Assembly: GCF_011397115.1 (NCBI RefSeq)
Contig: NZ_AP022822.1
Location: 1,431,501-1,495,500, forward strand
Length of the DNA: 64,000 bases
From: Enterococcus saigonensis
GTDB lineage: Bacteria; Bacillota; Bacilli; Lactobacillales; Enterococcaceae
Direction of reading: 5' to 3'
How positions within the stretch are numbered: the stretch's first letter is position 1; each line of letters starts with the position of its first letter. Under the pieces are notes generated by a model. It saw nothing but the letters and a program-made list of their open reading frames with translations, had not been told where the DNA came from and searched no databases. The translations under genes were made by a program, and so were the position numbers. Positions 51,450 to 62,194 of the stretch are shown piece after piece.

Positions 51450-51962
51450 TTAATATTCCATTAAGGTAATCATATCATAGTCTTTAATTTTGTCGCGACC
51501 ATGTAAGTCCATTAGTTCGATTAAAAAAGCACAGCCTACAACTACACCGCCTAATTCTTCAACTAATTCTGTAGTAGCTTTAATCGTCCCACCAGTTGCC
51601 AGTAAATCATCACAAATTAAAACACGTTGACCAGGCTTAATCGCATCTTCATGTAATGTCAATGTATCTGTACCGTATTCCAAATCATAAGTAACTTCAA
51701 TAGTTTTTCGTGGTAGCTTTCCTTTTTTACGAACCGGAGCAAAACCAACCCCTAATTCATAAGCAACTGGACAACCGACGATAAAACCGCGTGCTTCTGG
51801 TCCAACAACCATATCAATTCTTTTTTCTTTAGCATAATCTACGATTTGCTTTGTCGCTTCACGGTAAGCCATACCATCAGCCATTAAAGGTGAGATGTCG
51901 CGAAAAATAATACCTTCTGAAGGGTAATCGGGAATACTTGCAATGTAATCTTTTAAATCCAT
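51450..51962 (-). CDS. apt: Adenine phosphoribosyltransferase
   Basis: Salvages adenine to AMP with PRPP. 170 residues of the type I phosphoribosyltransferase fold, with the PRPP loop [13 protein letters not shown] and the N-terminal [26 protein letters not shown] of Apt. It lies 11 bases behind recJ in the same operon, the order recJ-apt being usual in Firmicutes (often followed by relA, absent here). Confidence 0.96.
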   Translation of the reverse strand: MDLKDYIASIPDYPSEGIIFRDISPLMADGMAYREATKQIVDYAKEKRIDMVVGPEARGFIVGCPVAYELGVGFAPVRKKGKLPRKTIEVTYDLEYGTDTLTLHEDAIKPGQRVLICDDLLATGGTIKATTELVEELGGVVVGCAFLIELMDLHGRDKIKDYDMITLMEY

Positions 51963-51973
51963 GTTTTTTCCTC

Positions 51974-54274
51974 CTAGTTTTCAAACCAAGTTTTTAAAGT
52001 TGCCATATCACTTAGCAATAAAAATTCTTCTGTTTTAATTTTTTGTTGTCTACGTTTATATATCTCACTAGTAGTTAGATCTTTTTTTTCACCAACGTCT
52101 AATTGACGTAAAAGACCATCGCTTATTGTAACAAATTCTAAATCAAAAAACACCTGAATCATAAAAATTAGCAGTTTTTCTGGTATTTTTAAAAATTGCG
52201 CAATATTAGTTAGTTTATAACGAACATCTAAAGTGTCTTGTTGCGCAATTAATTTAAAGAGCCGACTATATTGTTCCCGAGTTCCCAATCCATCTAAATA
52301 GGCATCATCACTGGCAGTTAAAATTAAATATAACTGACGAAAATCAGCTAATGATATAATTTCTTTTAATAAGGTTGCCTCATTAGGACAATCTAAAAAA
52401 GCCACACTAGAATAGTTTTTTTCTTGCACTAATAGATTTAAATTTGGTAGATCTTTGAAATGATGCACATTTGTTACAATTTGATCACTTATCTCTGAAG
52501 GTATTTTATTGCCAAAGTAAATACAAAGTGTATCAGTTGAAAAATGAAGTTGTTGCCATTTTTTCTTTGCCCTTAAGTCGATTACTTGTAATCCCACAGC
52601 AGTAAAATCTACTAATTGCAATTGAGGAGACTGCCGCCCATTCCATTCATTAATTTGCAACTGACCAACAACAGAAAGTTCATTATTTTCCATTGCAGCT
52701 AATTGATTCCCAAAGCCAAAACCGATCGTAGTCAATGGTGTTTGTTCACTACCAATGATGTTGAACTTCAGATGGGTATTATTAGCTCCGATTGTTTTTA
52801 AGTCAATTGCATGGACGCCTTGTAACATAAAGTACGGTTGTGGATTATCCATACCAAAAGGTGCCAATTTTTTCAATTCTTTAACGAGGGCAATAGTTGC
52901 ATCGGCAACATTTATCATACTATCAATTACTAGTGTGTTGCCAGTTAGTAAATCTTTATGTTCCTGAGCAAAGTCAGCAACCTTGTCTTTGAATTCTTCT
53001 AATGACGTAAGCGGAACACTAACCCCGACCGCAGCATGATGCCCCCCAAAACTTGTAAATAATTCGCGCATGCCATCTAACATGGCAAACATATTTAAAG
53101 ATTCCACACTACGACCAGAACCTTTGGCGATTCCATCTTCTTTAATGGTTAAAACAAGCGCAGGTTTTCCAGTTTCTTTTAAAATCCTTCCTGCAACAAT
53201 TCCTAACACACCTTCATGCCAACCAGATTTGGCAACGATATGAATTGCATCTTGCGGATTAATTAATGCCAGTGCTTCTTTGGTAATTTCTTCCACTAGC
53301 AATTTGCGTTTTTGATTAATTTCATCTAATTTTTTTGCTAGAGATTCCGCTTGGACCGCATCAAACGTTTTTAACAAAGTTACCGCTTCATTCGGATCGG
53401 ATAAACGACCAATCGCGTTTAAGCGAGGTGCCAAAGCAAAACCGATACTTTGCTCATCTAGTTTATTTTCTTCAATACCGCTGATTTTTAGTAGCGCTTG
53501 TAAACCCAATCTTTCTGTTTGTTGCAAAACTTTTAGACCATACGTTACTAAAACCCGATTCTCGTCAGTCAACGAAACCATATCTGCAACTGTTCCAATA
53601 GCAACTAAATCCAAAAATTCAGCTGGTACCTCTTCTAATAAAGCGCAAGCTACTTTAAATGCCACCCCAACACCTGCCAATTCACCGAATGGATAATTTC
53701 CAGCTGGGTGTCGCGGGTGAATAATCTCAAAAGCTGCCGGCAATTCTCGTGGTAATTCGTGATGGTCAGTCACAATAACATCTACCCCTTGTGAATTAGC
53801 ATAGCTAATTGCCTCGTGGCCTGAAACTCCATTATCGACCGTAATAATTAACTGAATTCCCGCAGCAATTTTTTCTTGGTAAACTTTCAAATTAGGGCCA
53901 TAGCCATCTTTAAAACGATTCGGTAAATAAAAGGAAACATCAGCTCCTAGAAGCTCTAATGTCTCTGTCATAATTGTCGTACTTGTTATGCCGTCAGCGT
54001 CATAATCCCCATAAACCAAAATTCGCTCACCATTCATGACAGCTGCCTGGACGCGATCAACAACCTTGTCCATTCCAAACAATTCAAATGGGTCATGCAA
54101 CTGATTAAGTTGAGGTTGTAAGAAGGCCATCAACTGATCTTCGGTTTGAATATCACGTTGCCAAATTAGTTTTGCCAAAGTTGTATTTAAATTATATTTC
54201 TCACAAATCTGAATAAATTCTTTTGGCACTTCCTTGGCTTCTGGAAGTTGCCAATTATACATAGAGCTACTCAA
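51974..54274 (-). CDS. recJ: Single-stranded-DNA-specific exonuclease RecJ
   Basis: 5'-3' exonuclease of recombination and mismatch repair. 766 residues: DHH domain with [17 protein letters not shown] and RLNAIGRL, the DHHA1 domain with GGHHAAVG, and an OB-fold plus long C-terminal extension typical of Gram-positive RecJ. The start is probably TTG (54272-54274), seven bases behind GGGAG; ATG four codons on is the alternative. First gene of recJ-apt. Confidence 0.95.
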   Translation of the reverse strand: MSSSMYNWQLPEAKEVPKEFIQICEKYNLNTTLAKLIWQRDIQTEDQLMAFLQPQLNQLHDPFELFGMDKVVDRVQAAVMNGERILVYGDYDADGITSTTIMTETLELLGADVSFYLPNRFKDGYGPNLKVYQEKIAAGIQLIITVDNGVSGHEAISYANSQGVDVIVTDHHELPRELPAAFEIIHPRHPAGNYPFGELAGVGVAFKVACALLEEVPAEFLDLVAIGTVADMVSLTDENRVLVTYGLKVLQQTERLGLQALLKISGIEENKLDEQSIGFALAPRLNAIGRLSDPNEAVTLLKTFDAVQAESLAKKLDEINQKRKLLVEEITKEALALINPQDAIHIVAKSGWHEGVLGIVAGRILKETGKPALVLTIKEDGIAKGSGRSVESLNMFAMLDGMRELFTSFGGHHAAVGVSVPLTSLEEFKDKVADFAQEHKDLLTGNTLVIDSMINVADATIALVKELKKLAPFGMDNPQPYFMLQGVHAIDLKTIGANNTHLKFNIIGSEQTPLTTIGFGFGNQLAAMENNELSVVGQLQINEWNGRQSPQLQLVDFTAVGLQVIDLRAKKKWQQLHFSTDTLCIYFGNKIPSEISDQIVTNVHHFKDLPNLNLLVQEKNYSSVAFLDCPNEATLLKEIISLADFRQLYLILTASDDAYLDGLGTREQYSRLFKLIAQQDTLDVRYKLTNIAQFLKIPEKLLIFMIQVFFDLEFVTISDGLLRQLDVGEKKDLTTSEIYKRRQQKIKTEEFLLLSDMATLKTWFEN

Positions 54275-54392
54275 AAAATCACTCCCAACCAGATTATTAT
54301 AGCAAAGAGAATACAGGTTGGAAAGTTTTCCGCCATGATGAATGAATTTTATTTAAAGCAAAAATAACGACATATGCGTAAACCAATCAAAC

Positions 54393-54431
54393 AAAAAGAG
54401 TTAACCACCAAATTGATGGTTAACTCTTTTT
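54393..54431 (-). terminator. Terminator of rnz-SDR
   Basis: A 15-base stem AAAAAGAGTTAACCA (54393-54407) pairs with 54417-54431, with T on the minus strand. Confidence 0.9.
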
Positions 54432-54432
54432 G

Positions 54433-55233
54433 TCATTTTTGATTAAATAGCCCACCGGCTAGCCAGTCGCCAACATGTGGGAATAGCGTATAAAGCTGAC
54501 TCGCTACTTGCATAAGGTGGGGGCGATTGATTTCCCTTTTATGCTTTTTGACACCTCTAATAATAGCTTGAGCTAATTTATCTGGTTCTAAGACGAAATT
54601 ACCTAGATTTTCTAAATAATTGCCGCTAGGGTCAGCTTGTTCAAAGAAATGGGTTGCTACTGGTCCTGGATTAACCGTCATAACGTGAATGTTTGCTGGT
54701 TTTAACTCTAAACGCAAAGCATTAGAAAAGCCTAACACAGCAAATTTCGTAGCTGAATAAATAGCTGTTTTAGGTGTGGCCATTTTCCCAGCCATTGAAG
54801 CAATGTTAACGATACTTCCTGAACTGTTAGATTCTAACATCATTAATGCAACCTTTTGTGTTAAAACCATCATGCCCAAAACATTCACTTCAAACATTTG
54901 ATAGGCTTTTGCCATATCAAAAGAAACAAAATCATCGAAAATTCCAAAGCCAGCATTGTTAATTAAGACGTCAATGCGACCAATTTCTGTTTGTACCTTA
55001 TTTAACATTGCTTCAACACTTTCAGGTTGTGCAACATCCAACTGAAAGGCAAAAGCATCTTTCCCACTCAAACGTTCACATTGTTCTTTTACTTTACCTA
55101 TTAAATTAATCCGGCGAGCACAAACAACTACGATTGCCCCATTTTTTGCCGCTTCGTAACAAAGTTGTTCGCCCAAACCACCAGAACCACCTGTAACTAA
55201 AACTACTTTATCTTGCAAATCCATCATGATCAT
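54433..55233 (-). CDS. Short-chain dehydrogenase/reductase (SDR)
   Basis: 266-residue classical SDR: cofactor loop [11 protein letters not shown] (TGxxxGxG), NNAGFG, catalytic Ser in NIASMAG and YSATK (YxxxK). The Arg-rich ARR after strand 2 suggests NADPH preference. Substrate unknown. It overlaps the rnz stop by 4 bases (ATGA). In-frame Met codons at residues 3 and 4 have a better-spaced AAAGGA site and may be the true start. The rnz-SDR pairing occurs in other Firmicutes. Confidence 0.85.
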   Translation of the reverse strand: MIMMDLQDKVVLVTGGSGGLGEQLCYEAAKNGAIVVVCARRINLIGKVKEQCERLSGKDAFAFQLDVAQPESVEAMLNKVQTEIGRIDVLINNAGFGIFDDFVSFDMAKAYQMFEVNVLGMMVLTQKVALMMLESNSSGSIVNIASMAGKMATPKTAIYSATKFAVLGFSNALRLELKPANIHVMTVNPGPVATHFFEQADPSGNYLENLGNFVLEPDKLAQAIIRGVKKHKREINRPHLMQVASQLYTLFPHVGDWLAGGLFNQK

Positions 55234-56168
55234 TCCTTTATTTCATTTTGAAAGGGAATTTCAACAATATCAAAATCTTTGGCAATTTTTGTATTCGTAA
55301 AAATTTCTTGCGCTTCCTTTTCCAAATTAAGAGCATCTTGTGCTAAATAACGCGCACTAATATGCGTTAAGATTAATCGTTTAACTTGCGCTTTTTTGGC
55401 AACTTCTGCCGCTTGATGGGTAGTAGAATGAAAATAATTTCGAGCCATTATTGCTTCGTTTTTATTGAAGGTACTTTCATGAACCAAAACGTCTGCATAT
55501 TCAGCTAAAGTAACTGAAGCACTACTTATTCGTGTATCCCCTAAAATTGTCACAATTCGTCCTGTTTTGGCAGCACCTACAAAATCCTTGCCCCTTATCA
55601 TACGCCCATCTGCAAGTGTTACTGTTTCACCTCTTTTTAGTTGTCCAAAAATTGGCCCAGGTTTTATGTTCAAAGCTGCTAATTTATCTACCTGTAATTG
55701 TCCATCGTGATCATGCTCTTCTACCCGATAACCATAGCTATCAATTCCGTGATCTAATAAATCACAAATAACAGTAAACTGATTATCTCGAAAAACAACA
55801 CCCGGCTTAACTTCGATAAATTTAAGCTTGTACGCCAAACGAGTTTGAGAAATTTTTAGAGCGTTCAACACAAATTGCTTAATACCTGTTGGTCCGTATA
55901 TTTCAAGCACGTCGTCTCCTCCTTGAAAAGAACGACTACTAATCAAACCCGGTAATCCAAAAATATGATCGCCGTGTAAATGAGTAATAAAAATTTTTTC
56001 AATTTTGCGAGGACGAATATTAGTCCGCAAAATCTGCATCTGCGTTCCTTCCCCACAATCAAATAGCCAAACAGCATTGCGTTCATCTAATAATTTCAAC
56101 GCGATACTCGTCACATTTCGATGTTTTGCCGGCACACCAGCACCAGTTCCTAAAAACTCTAATTCCAT
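55230..56168 (-). CDS. rnz: Ribonuclease Z (tRNase Z)
   Basis: Cuts the 3' trailer from tRNA precursors lacking an encoded CCA. 312 residues of the metallo-beta-lactamase fold with the HxHxDH motif ([13 protein letters not shown]), N-terminal [18 protein letters not shown] and C-terminal LTHISARY. Begins about 85 bases downstream of the DUF1269 gene end. Coupled with the SDR gene. Confidence 0.95.
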   Translation of the reverse strand: MELEFLGTGAGVPAKHRNVTSIALKLLDERNAVWLFDCGEGTQMQILRTNIRPRKIEKIFITHLHGDHIFGLPGLISSRSFQGGDDVLEIYGPTGIKQFVLNALKISQTRLAYKLKFIEVKPGVVFRDNQFTVICDLLDHGIDSYGYRVEEHDHDGQLQVDKLAALNIKPGPIFGQLKRGETVTLADGRMIRGKDFVGAAKTGRIVTILGDTRISSASVTLAEYADVLVHESTFNKNEAIMARNYFHSTTHQAAEVAKKAQVKRLILTHISARYLAQDALNLEKEAQEIFTNTKIAKDFDIVEIPFQNEIKE

Positions 56169-56252
56169 TATTCAACCTGGCTTTCTAAAAATTTAACCAT
56201 GAGAGGTTCTTTAGTAGTATACCACGCTTCAAAGCCAAAATTTAAGATTGTT

Positions 56253-56825
56253 CTATTCTTTTTCTTCTGAGTTTTCTTCAGAATGGCTTTTTTTCCAACT
56301 ATCTTTGGCTTTCTCGCTAGTTTCTTTTGTTACTTGTTGTGCTTTTTGGATTTCAGCTTGCACTTCTTCAAAATCAAAACGCGTAATTTCGCCATGCAAT
56401 TGTTCAAATACAATTTTATTCAAAGGTCGATTGTCATCTTCTTCTGCAATTATAATTAATCCGGTCTGTCCTGGTGCAATTTTATTAAGTAAAAATTTGA
56501 ATATGTCTTGTGCTTCACTGATTTCTTTTGCATCCCGTGTAGCACCTATCATGCTACCTCCAAACCAACCTAGTAAAATTGCCAAAGGACTAATGAGCAC
56601 ACCGACTAACATCCCAATGAAACCGCCCTTAGAGGCATTATCATTACCAGTAAAATCCATAAAATCTTCAATTTTAAATTGGTGACTACCATCATCTTGA
56701 TGTGTAACCACTGCCATTTGCTCACCTTTTAATTCTCGTTTTAACACTAATTGTTTCACTTCTGAAAAAGCCTGGTAACTTTCAGATGAAACCTCGAAAT
56801 TCATTACAATAACACGTTTACTCAT
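56253..56825 (-). CDS. DUF1269-family protein
   Basis: 190 residues. A conserved alpha/beta start (VIVMNFEVSSESYQAFSEVKQL), a hydrophobic glycine-zipper segment (about 67-95, GGFIGMLVGVLISPLAILLGWFGGSMIG), then a second alpha/beta part and a charged C-terminal helix (KAKDSWKKSHSEENSEEKE). The zipper suggests membrane insertion or self-assembly. The family is found in stress-related contexts, but the function is unknown. Starts with a GGAGG site and stands alone. Confidence 0.8.
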   Translation of the reverse strand: MSKRVIVMNFEVSSESYQAFSEVKQLVLKRELKGEQMAVVTHQDDGSHQFKIEDFMDFTGNDNASKGGFIGMLVGVLISPLAILLGWFGGSMIGATRDAKEISEAQDIFKFLLNKIAPGQTGLIIIAEEDDNRPLNKIVFEQLHGEITRFDFEEVQAEIQKAQQVTKETSEKAKDSWKKSHSEENSEEKE

Positions 56826-56904
56826 TTTTTTCCTCCTTACAATAGCTCACTGCTATTACAAATTTCTTTCTTTAATTGAGTGTACCAGTTAAATCAAGGA
56901 AAGA

Positions 56905-56989
56905 AAAAAGAAAAGCAATCCAAAATGAAATATATCTAAATGATTGCCTTAAGGGCCGTTTTAGATTATTTCAAATTGTTTTGCTTTTC
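56905..56989 (-). terminator. Long imperfect terminator hairpin after obgE
   Basis: GAAAAGCAATCC... (from 56910) and its imperfect complement ending at 56989 form a stem of about 30 bases with a few mismatches, topped by a loop containing CCTTAAGG. On the minus strand a pyrimidine-rich T run follows. Confidence 0.7.
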
Positions 56990-56998
56990 TACCATCAA

Positions 56999-58312
56999 CT
57001 ATTCAACAAATTCAAATTCAAAATTACCAATGCGGACGATGTCGCCATCTTTTGCTCCTCGCGCTCGCAGTGCTTCATCAACACCAAGTCCACGTAATTG
57101 ACGCGCAAAACGCATTACCGTTTCATCATGAGCAAAATTTGTCATTTGGAACAACTTCTCAATCTTGTCACCACTTAACACCCATGTTGCATCTGGTTCC
57201 CGCGTAATTTCAAATTCTGGGGTATCTGATTGATAACCATAATGTACCACATCTTCTTCCATTTCTTCGTCATATAAAGGAAATTCTGGTGTTGTTTCCA
57301 ACAAGTCAGCAGTCGCATTCAATAATGCCTGTAAGCCATTTTTAGACACAGCAGAAATTGGAAAAATTGGGATATCATTTGCAAATTCATCTGTTTTCAG
57401 CAGTTGTAATTTTTCTTTAAATTGTTTTAAATTTTCTGCTGATTCTGGCATATCCATTTTATTTGCTACAATGATTTGTGGACGCTCCAATAAACGCAAA
57501 TTATGACTTTCCAACTCTTTATTAATTGCCAGATAGTCATCATAAGGATCTCGTCCTTCCATACCACTCATGTCAATCACGTGTAAAATAACACGTGTGC
57601 GTTCAATATGGCGCAAAAATTGTGTGCCTAAACCGACTCCTTGCGAGGCTCCTTCAATTAAACCAGGCAAATCAGCCACAGCAAAACTTCTACCATCACT
57701 TGTTGTCACCATTCCTAAATTGGGAACAAGCGTAGTAAAGTGATACGCACCAATCTTAGGACGAGCCGAAGAAATTACAGAAAGTAACGTTGATTTTCCG
57801 ACAGAAGGAAATCCTACTAAACCCACATCTGCTAAAACTTTTAATTCCAATTCAATTTTACGTTCTTGCCCAGGTTCGCCATTTTCGGCAAGCTCGGGTG
57901 CTGGATTACGGGGTGAGGCAAAACGAGTATTTCCGCGTCCACCACGTCCACCATGGGCTACTACGAGTGTTTGACCTTCTGTGACTAAGTCTCCTAAAAG
58001 TACACCTGTCTCAGCATCACGAACGGTTGTGCCTGGTGGAACTTTCACATAAGTATCTTCTGCACCTCGACCGTGCATCCCTTTACTCATACCATTTTCA
58101 CCTGGAGTGGCTTTAAAATGACGATTAAAACGAAAATCCATCAAGGTGCGCAAACCTTCATTAACAACTAAAATAACGTCACCACCACGACCACCGTCAC
58201 CACCGGCTGGTCCACCATCTGGTACATACTTTTCTCGACGAAAAGCAACCATTCCGTCGCCACCTTTACCAGCTTTGACATCAATTGTTACTTGATCTAA
58301 AAACATGGACAT
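56999..58312 (-). CDS. obgE: GTPase ObgE/CgtA
   Basis: Essential GTPase tied to 50S ribosome assembly and the stringent response. 437 residues: N-terminal glycine-rich Obg fold ([29 protein letters not shown]), G domain ([25 protein letters not shown]) and the C-terminal OCT domain ([27 protein letters not shown]). The ATG has a GGAGGAC site and a predicted promoter lies at 58354-58382. Confidence 0.97.
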   Translation of the reverse strand: MSMFLDQVTIDVKAGKGGDGMVAFRREKYVPDGGPAGGDGGRGGDVILVVNEGLRTLMDFRFNRHFKATPGENGMSKGMHGRGAEDTYVKVPPGTTVRDAETGVLLGDLVTEGQTLVVAHGGRGGRGNTRFASPRNPAPELAENGEPGQERKIELELKVLADVGLVGFPSVGKSTLLSVISSARPKIGAYHFTTLVPNLGMVTTSDGRSFAVADLPGLIEGASQGVGLGTQFLRHIERTRVILHVIDMSGMEGRDPYDDYLAINKELESHNLRLLERPQIIVANKMDMPESAENLKQFKEKLQLLKTDEFANDIPIFPISAVSKNGLQALLNATADLLETTPEFPLYDEEMEEDVVHYGYQSDTPEFEITREPDATWVLSGDKIEKLFQMTNFAHDETVMRFARQLRGLGVDEALRARGAKDGDIVRIGNFEFEFVE

Positions 58313-58353
58313 TTTTTGTCCTCCATTCTATTCCCATAAATTAAGTCTTCATT

Positions 58354-58382
58354 ATTGTAACGACCTTATGCTCATTTGTCTA
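58354..58382 (-). promoter_or_regulatory. Predicted promoter of obgE
   Basis: On the minus strand TAGACA (58377-58382), 17-base spacer, TACAAT (58354-58359). A perfect AT palindrome (58380-58399) touches the -35 box. Confidence 0.6.
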
Positions 58383-58403
58383 TAATTTTAAAATTATAGC
58401 ATT

Positions 58404-59339
58404 TTATTCGTACTGACTTAAAAAGCTCTTAATTTTTTCTTGATAACGTTTTGAGTCTTTATTAAAACTTTGTGCATGCGCCGCACCTTCTACTACCCAT
58501 TTTTCTTTTGGTCCATTTGTTGCATTATAAACCTTATCCAACATGTTAAAAGGTACGAAATTATCAGCAGAACCGTGGATAAATAACATTGGTGTTTCAT
58601 TTTTTGCAAGTTGCTTTGTTACGTCTCCTTCAGTAAAGAAAAAACCAGCCCGCAATCGTGTTACTAAATTGGTAACAGGAATGATTGGAAATGTTGGCAG
58701 ATCAAACAGTTGATGATATTGGTAAATCAATTCATCCTGAATACTGGAATAGCCACAATCTTCTATAATAGCTTTAACATTAGATGGTAATTTTTCACCA
58801 GAAGTCATCATCACCGTTGCTGCCCCCATACTAACACCATGTAAAATAATAGTTTCTTTAGAACTGGATTTCGTTAAAACCGTATTAATCCATTTGAGAT
58901 AGTCTTTGCGCTCGGGCCAGCCAAAACCAATATAGTCCCCTTGACTTTTTCCGTGTCCTCTTGCATCTGGTACTAACACGTTATAGCCAAGTCTGTGATA
59001 CATATCGGCGAACTGATACATAGATTCTGCATCTCCCATATAACCATGAGCAATAATTGCTGTTTTGTTATTATCTCGATCTGCTGGCAAATAGATACCT
59101 CGCAATTTTAATCCCTCAGCGCTTGTTATATACCAATTTTTTCTCGTACTACCATTAAACCACGTTAAAGCGGCATCGGTGGGTTTCTTATCAGCAGCAG
59201 CCTCTGCCTCGTTATCATTGGCTAAAAAGTCTTTTTCAGACGGTACAAAAGCATAATTATAGAAATAATTCCCCGCAAATGTTAGTCCACCTGTTATTAC
59301 TATTAACACAATACCAATGGTAATCCATACTTTTTTCAT
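58404..59339 (-). CDS. Membrane-anchored alpha/beta hydrolase
   Basis: 311-residue serine hydrolase. The N-terminal helix (about 5-27) anchors it with the catalytic domain outside the membrane. Catalytic triad: Ser170 (GVSMGA), Asp259 (HGSADNFVP) and His288 (GAAHAQS); the oxyanion hole is near HGYMGDAESM. It resembles the YqiA/BioH-like family of lipases and esterases; the substrate is unknown. It starts about 20 bases behind the Nudix gene, so it is probably co-transcribed with it. Confidence 0.85.
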   Translation of the reverse strand: MKKVWITIGIVLIVITGGLTFAGNYFYNYAFVPSEKDFLANDNEAEAAADKKPTDAALTWFNGSTRKNWYITSAEGLKLRGIYLPADRDNNKTAIIAHGYMGDAESMYQFADMYHRLGYNVLVPDARGHGKSQGDYIGFGWPERKDYLKWINTVLTKSSSKETIILHGVSMGAATVMMTSGEKLPSNVKAIIEDCGYSSIQDELIYQYHQLFDLPTFPIIPVTNLVTRLRAGFFFTEGDVTKQLAKNETPMLFIHGSADNFVPFNMLDKVYNATNGPKEKWVVEGAAHAQSFNKDSKRYQEKIKSFLSQYE

Positions 59340-59359
59340 TTCTTTTCCTCACTTACAGA

Positions 59360-59980
59360 TTAATCACAAACAGTGTTTTTTGGTTGGTGGTGGTAAGCAA
59401 AGGCTTCTTTAATATCTTCTTTTGAAGTTCGTGCCAGAGATAATTTTAATTTTTTCGATTCTGTTTGATCAAAAAAATCAGCATCTCGAGTTTCTACACC
59501 AGGCGTAACGGTTGTATCCAAAGCTTCACAATAGACGAAAAGTTTATAGACATAGGTCAAACTTTCTGGATAATCATGTTTGGTCTTATCTTTAACAGCT
59601 ATTAACTGCAAGGGCTTAACAGAAATCCCCGCTTCTTCTAGCGTTTCTTTTGCAGCAACTTCAAAAGGCGAATAGCCAATATCTCCCCAGCCTCCTGGAA
59701 GTGTCCAACTATTATCACTTTTTTCCTTTACTAATAAAAGTTTATCCTCCACAAAAACAACGCTACGAACGTCTACTTTAGGAGTAGCATAACCATCATC
59801 TGTATAAAGATATTGTTGAATCTGTTCGTCATCCCAATTTGTCAATAAATTCATTAACTTACTTGTTACTATTAACAATTGCTCATAGCGTTCTTGGTCA
59901 AAGACATCACGCCCATACTTTTTTCCCGATTGACCTATTCCTTGTAATTCATTTAATAAAAGTGCCAGTTGCTTTTTCAT
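59360..59980 (-). CDS. Nudix hydrolase with N-terminal helical domain
   Basis: 206 residues. A helical N-terminal domain of the kind found before some Firmicute Nudix hydrolases (LALLLNELQGIGQSGKKYGRDVFDQERYEQL) is followed by a Nudix domain with the box GGWGDIGYSPFEVAAKETLEEAGI, in which the helix KETLEEAGI keeps the metal-binding glutamates. Likely a nucleoside diphosphate-sugar or ADP-ribose hydrolase. The ATG at 59978-59980 (MKKQLALLL) is chosen because GGAGGTG lies upstream; the open frame extends ten codons further. Confidence 0.88.
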   Translation of the reverse strand: MKKQLALLLNELQGIGQSGKKYGRDVFDQERYEQLLIVTSKLMNLLTNWDDEQIQQYLYTDDGYATPKVDVRSVVFVEDKLLLVKEKSDNSWTLPGGWGDIGYSPFEVAAKETLEEAGISVKPLQLIAVKDKTKHDYPESLTYVYKLFVYCEALDTTVTPGVETRDADFFDQTESKKLKLSLARTSKEDIKEAFAYHHQPKNTVCD

Positions 59981-60090
59981 CCTCACACCTCCAACTTCAT
60001 TATTATACAAAAAAACTTTAACTATAGGGCACCACGGAAAAAGAATTATGAAAATATTGAAAAATGATGCTACTTTGGTAAAGATTAACT

Positions 60091-60170
60091 AAAAAAACCC
60101 AGTTTGCATCATCGCCAGACAAAAAAATAAAACTTACCTTTTGTTTAGCTAAAAATCGATGCAACCGGGT
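60091..60170 (-). terminator. Terminator of mupG
   Basis: ACCCAGTTTGCATC (60097-60110) pairs with 60158-60170 around a loop of about 47 bases; on the minus strand seven T follow. Confidence 0.75.
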
Positions 60171-60184
60171 ATTAAGTATACTTA

Positions 60185-61276
60185 TTATTTATTTTCAATT
60201 AATTTAAAACTTGACCAAGGTTTTAAGAAATTCAATAAAAATAGTTCATCAGCGCTGATACGTCCTACGACATTTACGCGCCCATCATTTTTCATCTCTT
60301 TTAAGGCAATTTGTGTCTCACCTTTATATTGGCCATAGCCCACATTATCAATTAATACATCCCCACGTGACATATCTAAGGTATTATGAGCTGGAAATGG
60401 TTTATCTTTGTAATAAACACGTGTCATTGTTGAGCGTAAAATATATTCTGAACGATCACCACGATAACTATGCAAATTGTCAAACAAACAAATCCGTTCA
60501 TCTTCTGTAATATCCTGGGCAGGATCAACTTTCAAACTAGGATATTCGGCAAAGAAAGCTTCTGACATTGCTTTTAATTCTGCTTCAGATGCGTAAGCAT
60601 TCCCCACTGAAATATCATCAATTAAACCAGTTAACATGAAATGTTTGACTTGCGTAGCAATTTCTAAATTACGATGATCTTCTAATGTGCATAGACCATC
60701 TTGTGTTGGCCAAGGACCAAAAGTCGCAGCATGGGAGTTGACAAAAGCCATTGTATTTAGATTATATTTACGGAATTTTTCAGAACAAAAGACAAAGTGA
60801 TCATAGCTCAAACCAGAGTAGCGATGTGGATAAAAGTTATGCGAACCTAACAAGTTATTAGTATTAGGCGAGTAGCTCATAATATTATCGACATAATTTG
60901 TTCCTTGGCTCATATTAATTTCAATTTTGATTCCATAGGGATTACGCGTCATTTTCGCTTCTTCTGCTCCAGTAAAGCCAAGGTCTAAACGAACCCCATA
61001 TGCACCCATCTCATCGAAAAAAGAAAGATCATCATAAGAAATACCCAATTGCTCAAAAAGACCAGGATTAATATCGACCATAACTTCCATTTTCAAACTA
61101 TTGGCATAATCTACGACTTTTTTAAAGCCGGTCAAAACTTTTTCTTTATCACCATCAATTTCCAAAAGGCTGGTGAAGACGCGTTTAAAACCGTATTTAT
61201 GTGCCAAATCTAAATATGCTTTATCCTTTTCAAATGTTGAACGTTCCGGATAAACTGAGATTCCTAATTTTCCCAT
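60185..61276 (-). CDS. mupG: 6-phospho-N-acetylmuramidase MupG (DUF871)
   Basis: Cytoplasmic hydrolase that splits MurNAc-6-phosphate-GlcNAc, the product of a MurNAc-type PTS, during peptidoglycan recycling. 363 residues of the DUF871/GH170 family: N-terminal TIM-barrel (LGISVYPERSTFEKDKAYLDLAHKYGF, VMVDINP) and C-terminal cyclophilin-like part (HNTLDMSRGDVLIDNVGYGQYKGE). The start is the ATG at 61274-61276 with AAGGAGG nine bases ahead; a TTG two codons earlier is too close to that site. It has its own promoter with dre-like and cre-like sites and ends in a terminator, so it is monocistronic. Confidence 0.92.
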   Translation of the reverse strand: MGKLGISVYPERSTFEKDKAYLDLAHKYGFKRVFTSLLEIDGDKEKVLTGFKKVVDYANSLKMEVMVDINPGLFEQLGISYDDLSFFDEMGAYGVRLDLGFTGAEEAKMTRNPYGIKIEINMSQGTNYVDNIMSYSPNTNNLLGSHNFYPHRYSGLSYDHFVFCSEKFRKYNLNTMAFVNSHAATFGPWPTQDGLCTLEDHRNLEIATQVKHFMLTGLIDDISVGNAYASEAELKAMSEAFFAEYPSLKVDPAQDITEDERICLFDNLHSYRGDRSEYILRSTMTRVYYKDKPFPAHNTLDMSRGDVLIDNVGYGQYKGETQIALKEMKNDGRVNVVGRISADELFLLNFLKPWSSFKLIENK

Positions 61277-61319
61277 TACCAATTTCCTCCTTGAGGTTTA
61301 CAATTTTGAATGCTCTTAC

Positions 61320-61352
61320 ATTATAACAAAAGCGCTTTAATTGGTCTACACC
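61320..61352 (-). promoter_or_regulatory. mupG promoter overlapped by cre-like and dre-like (NagR-type) sites
   Basis: On the minus strand TATAAT (61320-61325) and -35 TAGACC (61343-61348), 17 bases apart. The palindrome AAAGCGCTTT (61329-61338), a cre core, fills the spacer. GGTGTAGACCAAT (61340-61352, complement strand) covers the -35 and matches the dre consensus with one mismatch. Confidence 0.65.
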
Positions 61353-61450
61353 TTTGTATTTATCTTTTTATTTTGAGCGTTACTCACGACTGGTCAAACA
61401 TTTTTTTATTTGTTATCCTTTAACTATCATAGATAAAAGGAGCTACACAC

Positions 61451-62194
61451 ATGATTAAAAAACATATTTTTGGGACGGCAGTGTTATTTTCAACACTTTT
61501 TGTCATCGCAGGATGCAATTCAAATAACCATACTGCATCTTCTAGTTCCTCTTTAGCAACAACTACTGAAACTTCAGAAAAAATTGACGTCAATAAATTG
61601 GATTTACCTCAACTAGATCCTGCAGTAAAAGACAATGAAGACTTAGTTGAATTGCAAACAGATAAAGGAAATATCAAAATCAAATTATTTCCAGAAATTG
61701 CACCAAAAGCTGTCGAAAATTTCATAACACACGCTAAAAAAGGTTATTATAATGGTTTAACTTTCCATCGCGTGATTAATGATTTCATGATTCAAGGTGG
61801 CGACCCTAAAGGTGACGGTACTGGTGGCGAAAGTATTTGGGGTGAAGGTTTTGGTGCAGAACCTTCCAACCAGCTTTATCATATTCGCGGAGCACTAGCT
61901 ATGGCACAATCTCAACAACCTAATAGTATTGGCAGTCAATTTTATATCGTTCAAAATAAAGATGATATGAGTGATGGTCTTTTAAAAGAATGGATTCCTA
62001 ACAAAATTATTGAAGCGTATAAAAAAGGAGGATATCCTTCTTTGGATGGCAGCTATACAGTTTTTGGTCAAGTTACAGAGGGTATGGATGTAGTTGATAA
62101 AATTGCGGCTGTAAAAACTGACGGTAATGATAAACCAGAAACACCTGTAAAAATCAAAACGATTAAAGTTTTGCAAGAAGCTAAAACAAAATAA
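61451..62194 (+). CDS. Lipoprotein peptidyl-prolyl cis-trans isomerase (cyclophilin type)
   Basis: 247 residues. The signal peptide ends in a lipobox VIAGC (Cys22), then a Ser/Thr-rich linker, then a cyclophilin domain (FHRVINDFMIQGGDPKGDGTGG, GALAMAQSQQPNSIGSQFYIV, VFGQVTEGMDVVDKI). It is anchored outside the membrane, where it can help folding of secreted proteins, along with PrsA-type foldases. Promoter elements lie close upstream (TTTACTTT-like and ACTATCAT-like), with AAAGGAG before the ATG. Terminator downstream. Confidence 0.93.
   Translation: MIKKHIFGTAVLFSTLFVIAGCNSNNHTASSSSSLATTTETSEKIDVNKLDLPQLDPAVKDNEDLVELQTDKGNIKIKLFPEIAPKAVENFITHAKKGYYNGLTFHRVINDFMIQGGDPKGDGTGGESIWGEGFGAEPSNQLYHIRGALAMAQSQQPNSIGSQFYIVQNKDDMSDGLLKEWIPNKIIEAYKKGGYPSLDGSYTVFGQVTEGMDVVDKIAAVKTDGNDKPETPVKIKTIKVLQEAKTK

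Noticed and set aside
59700..59780. The Nudix box (GGWGDIGY) differs from the textbook GX5E pattern and looked like an inactive enzyme.
   Set aside because: Related Nudix proteins with this type of N-terminal domain show similar boxes as far as I recall, and the KETLEEAGI helix is intact.
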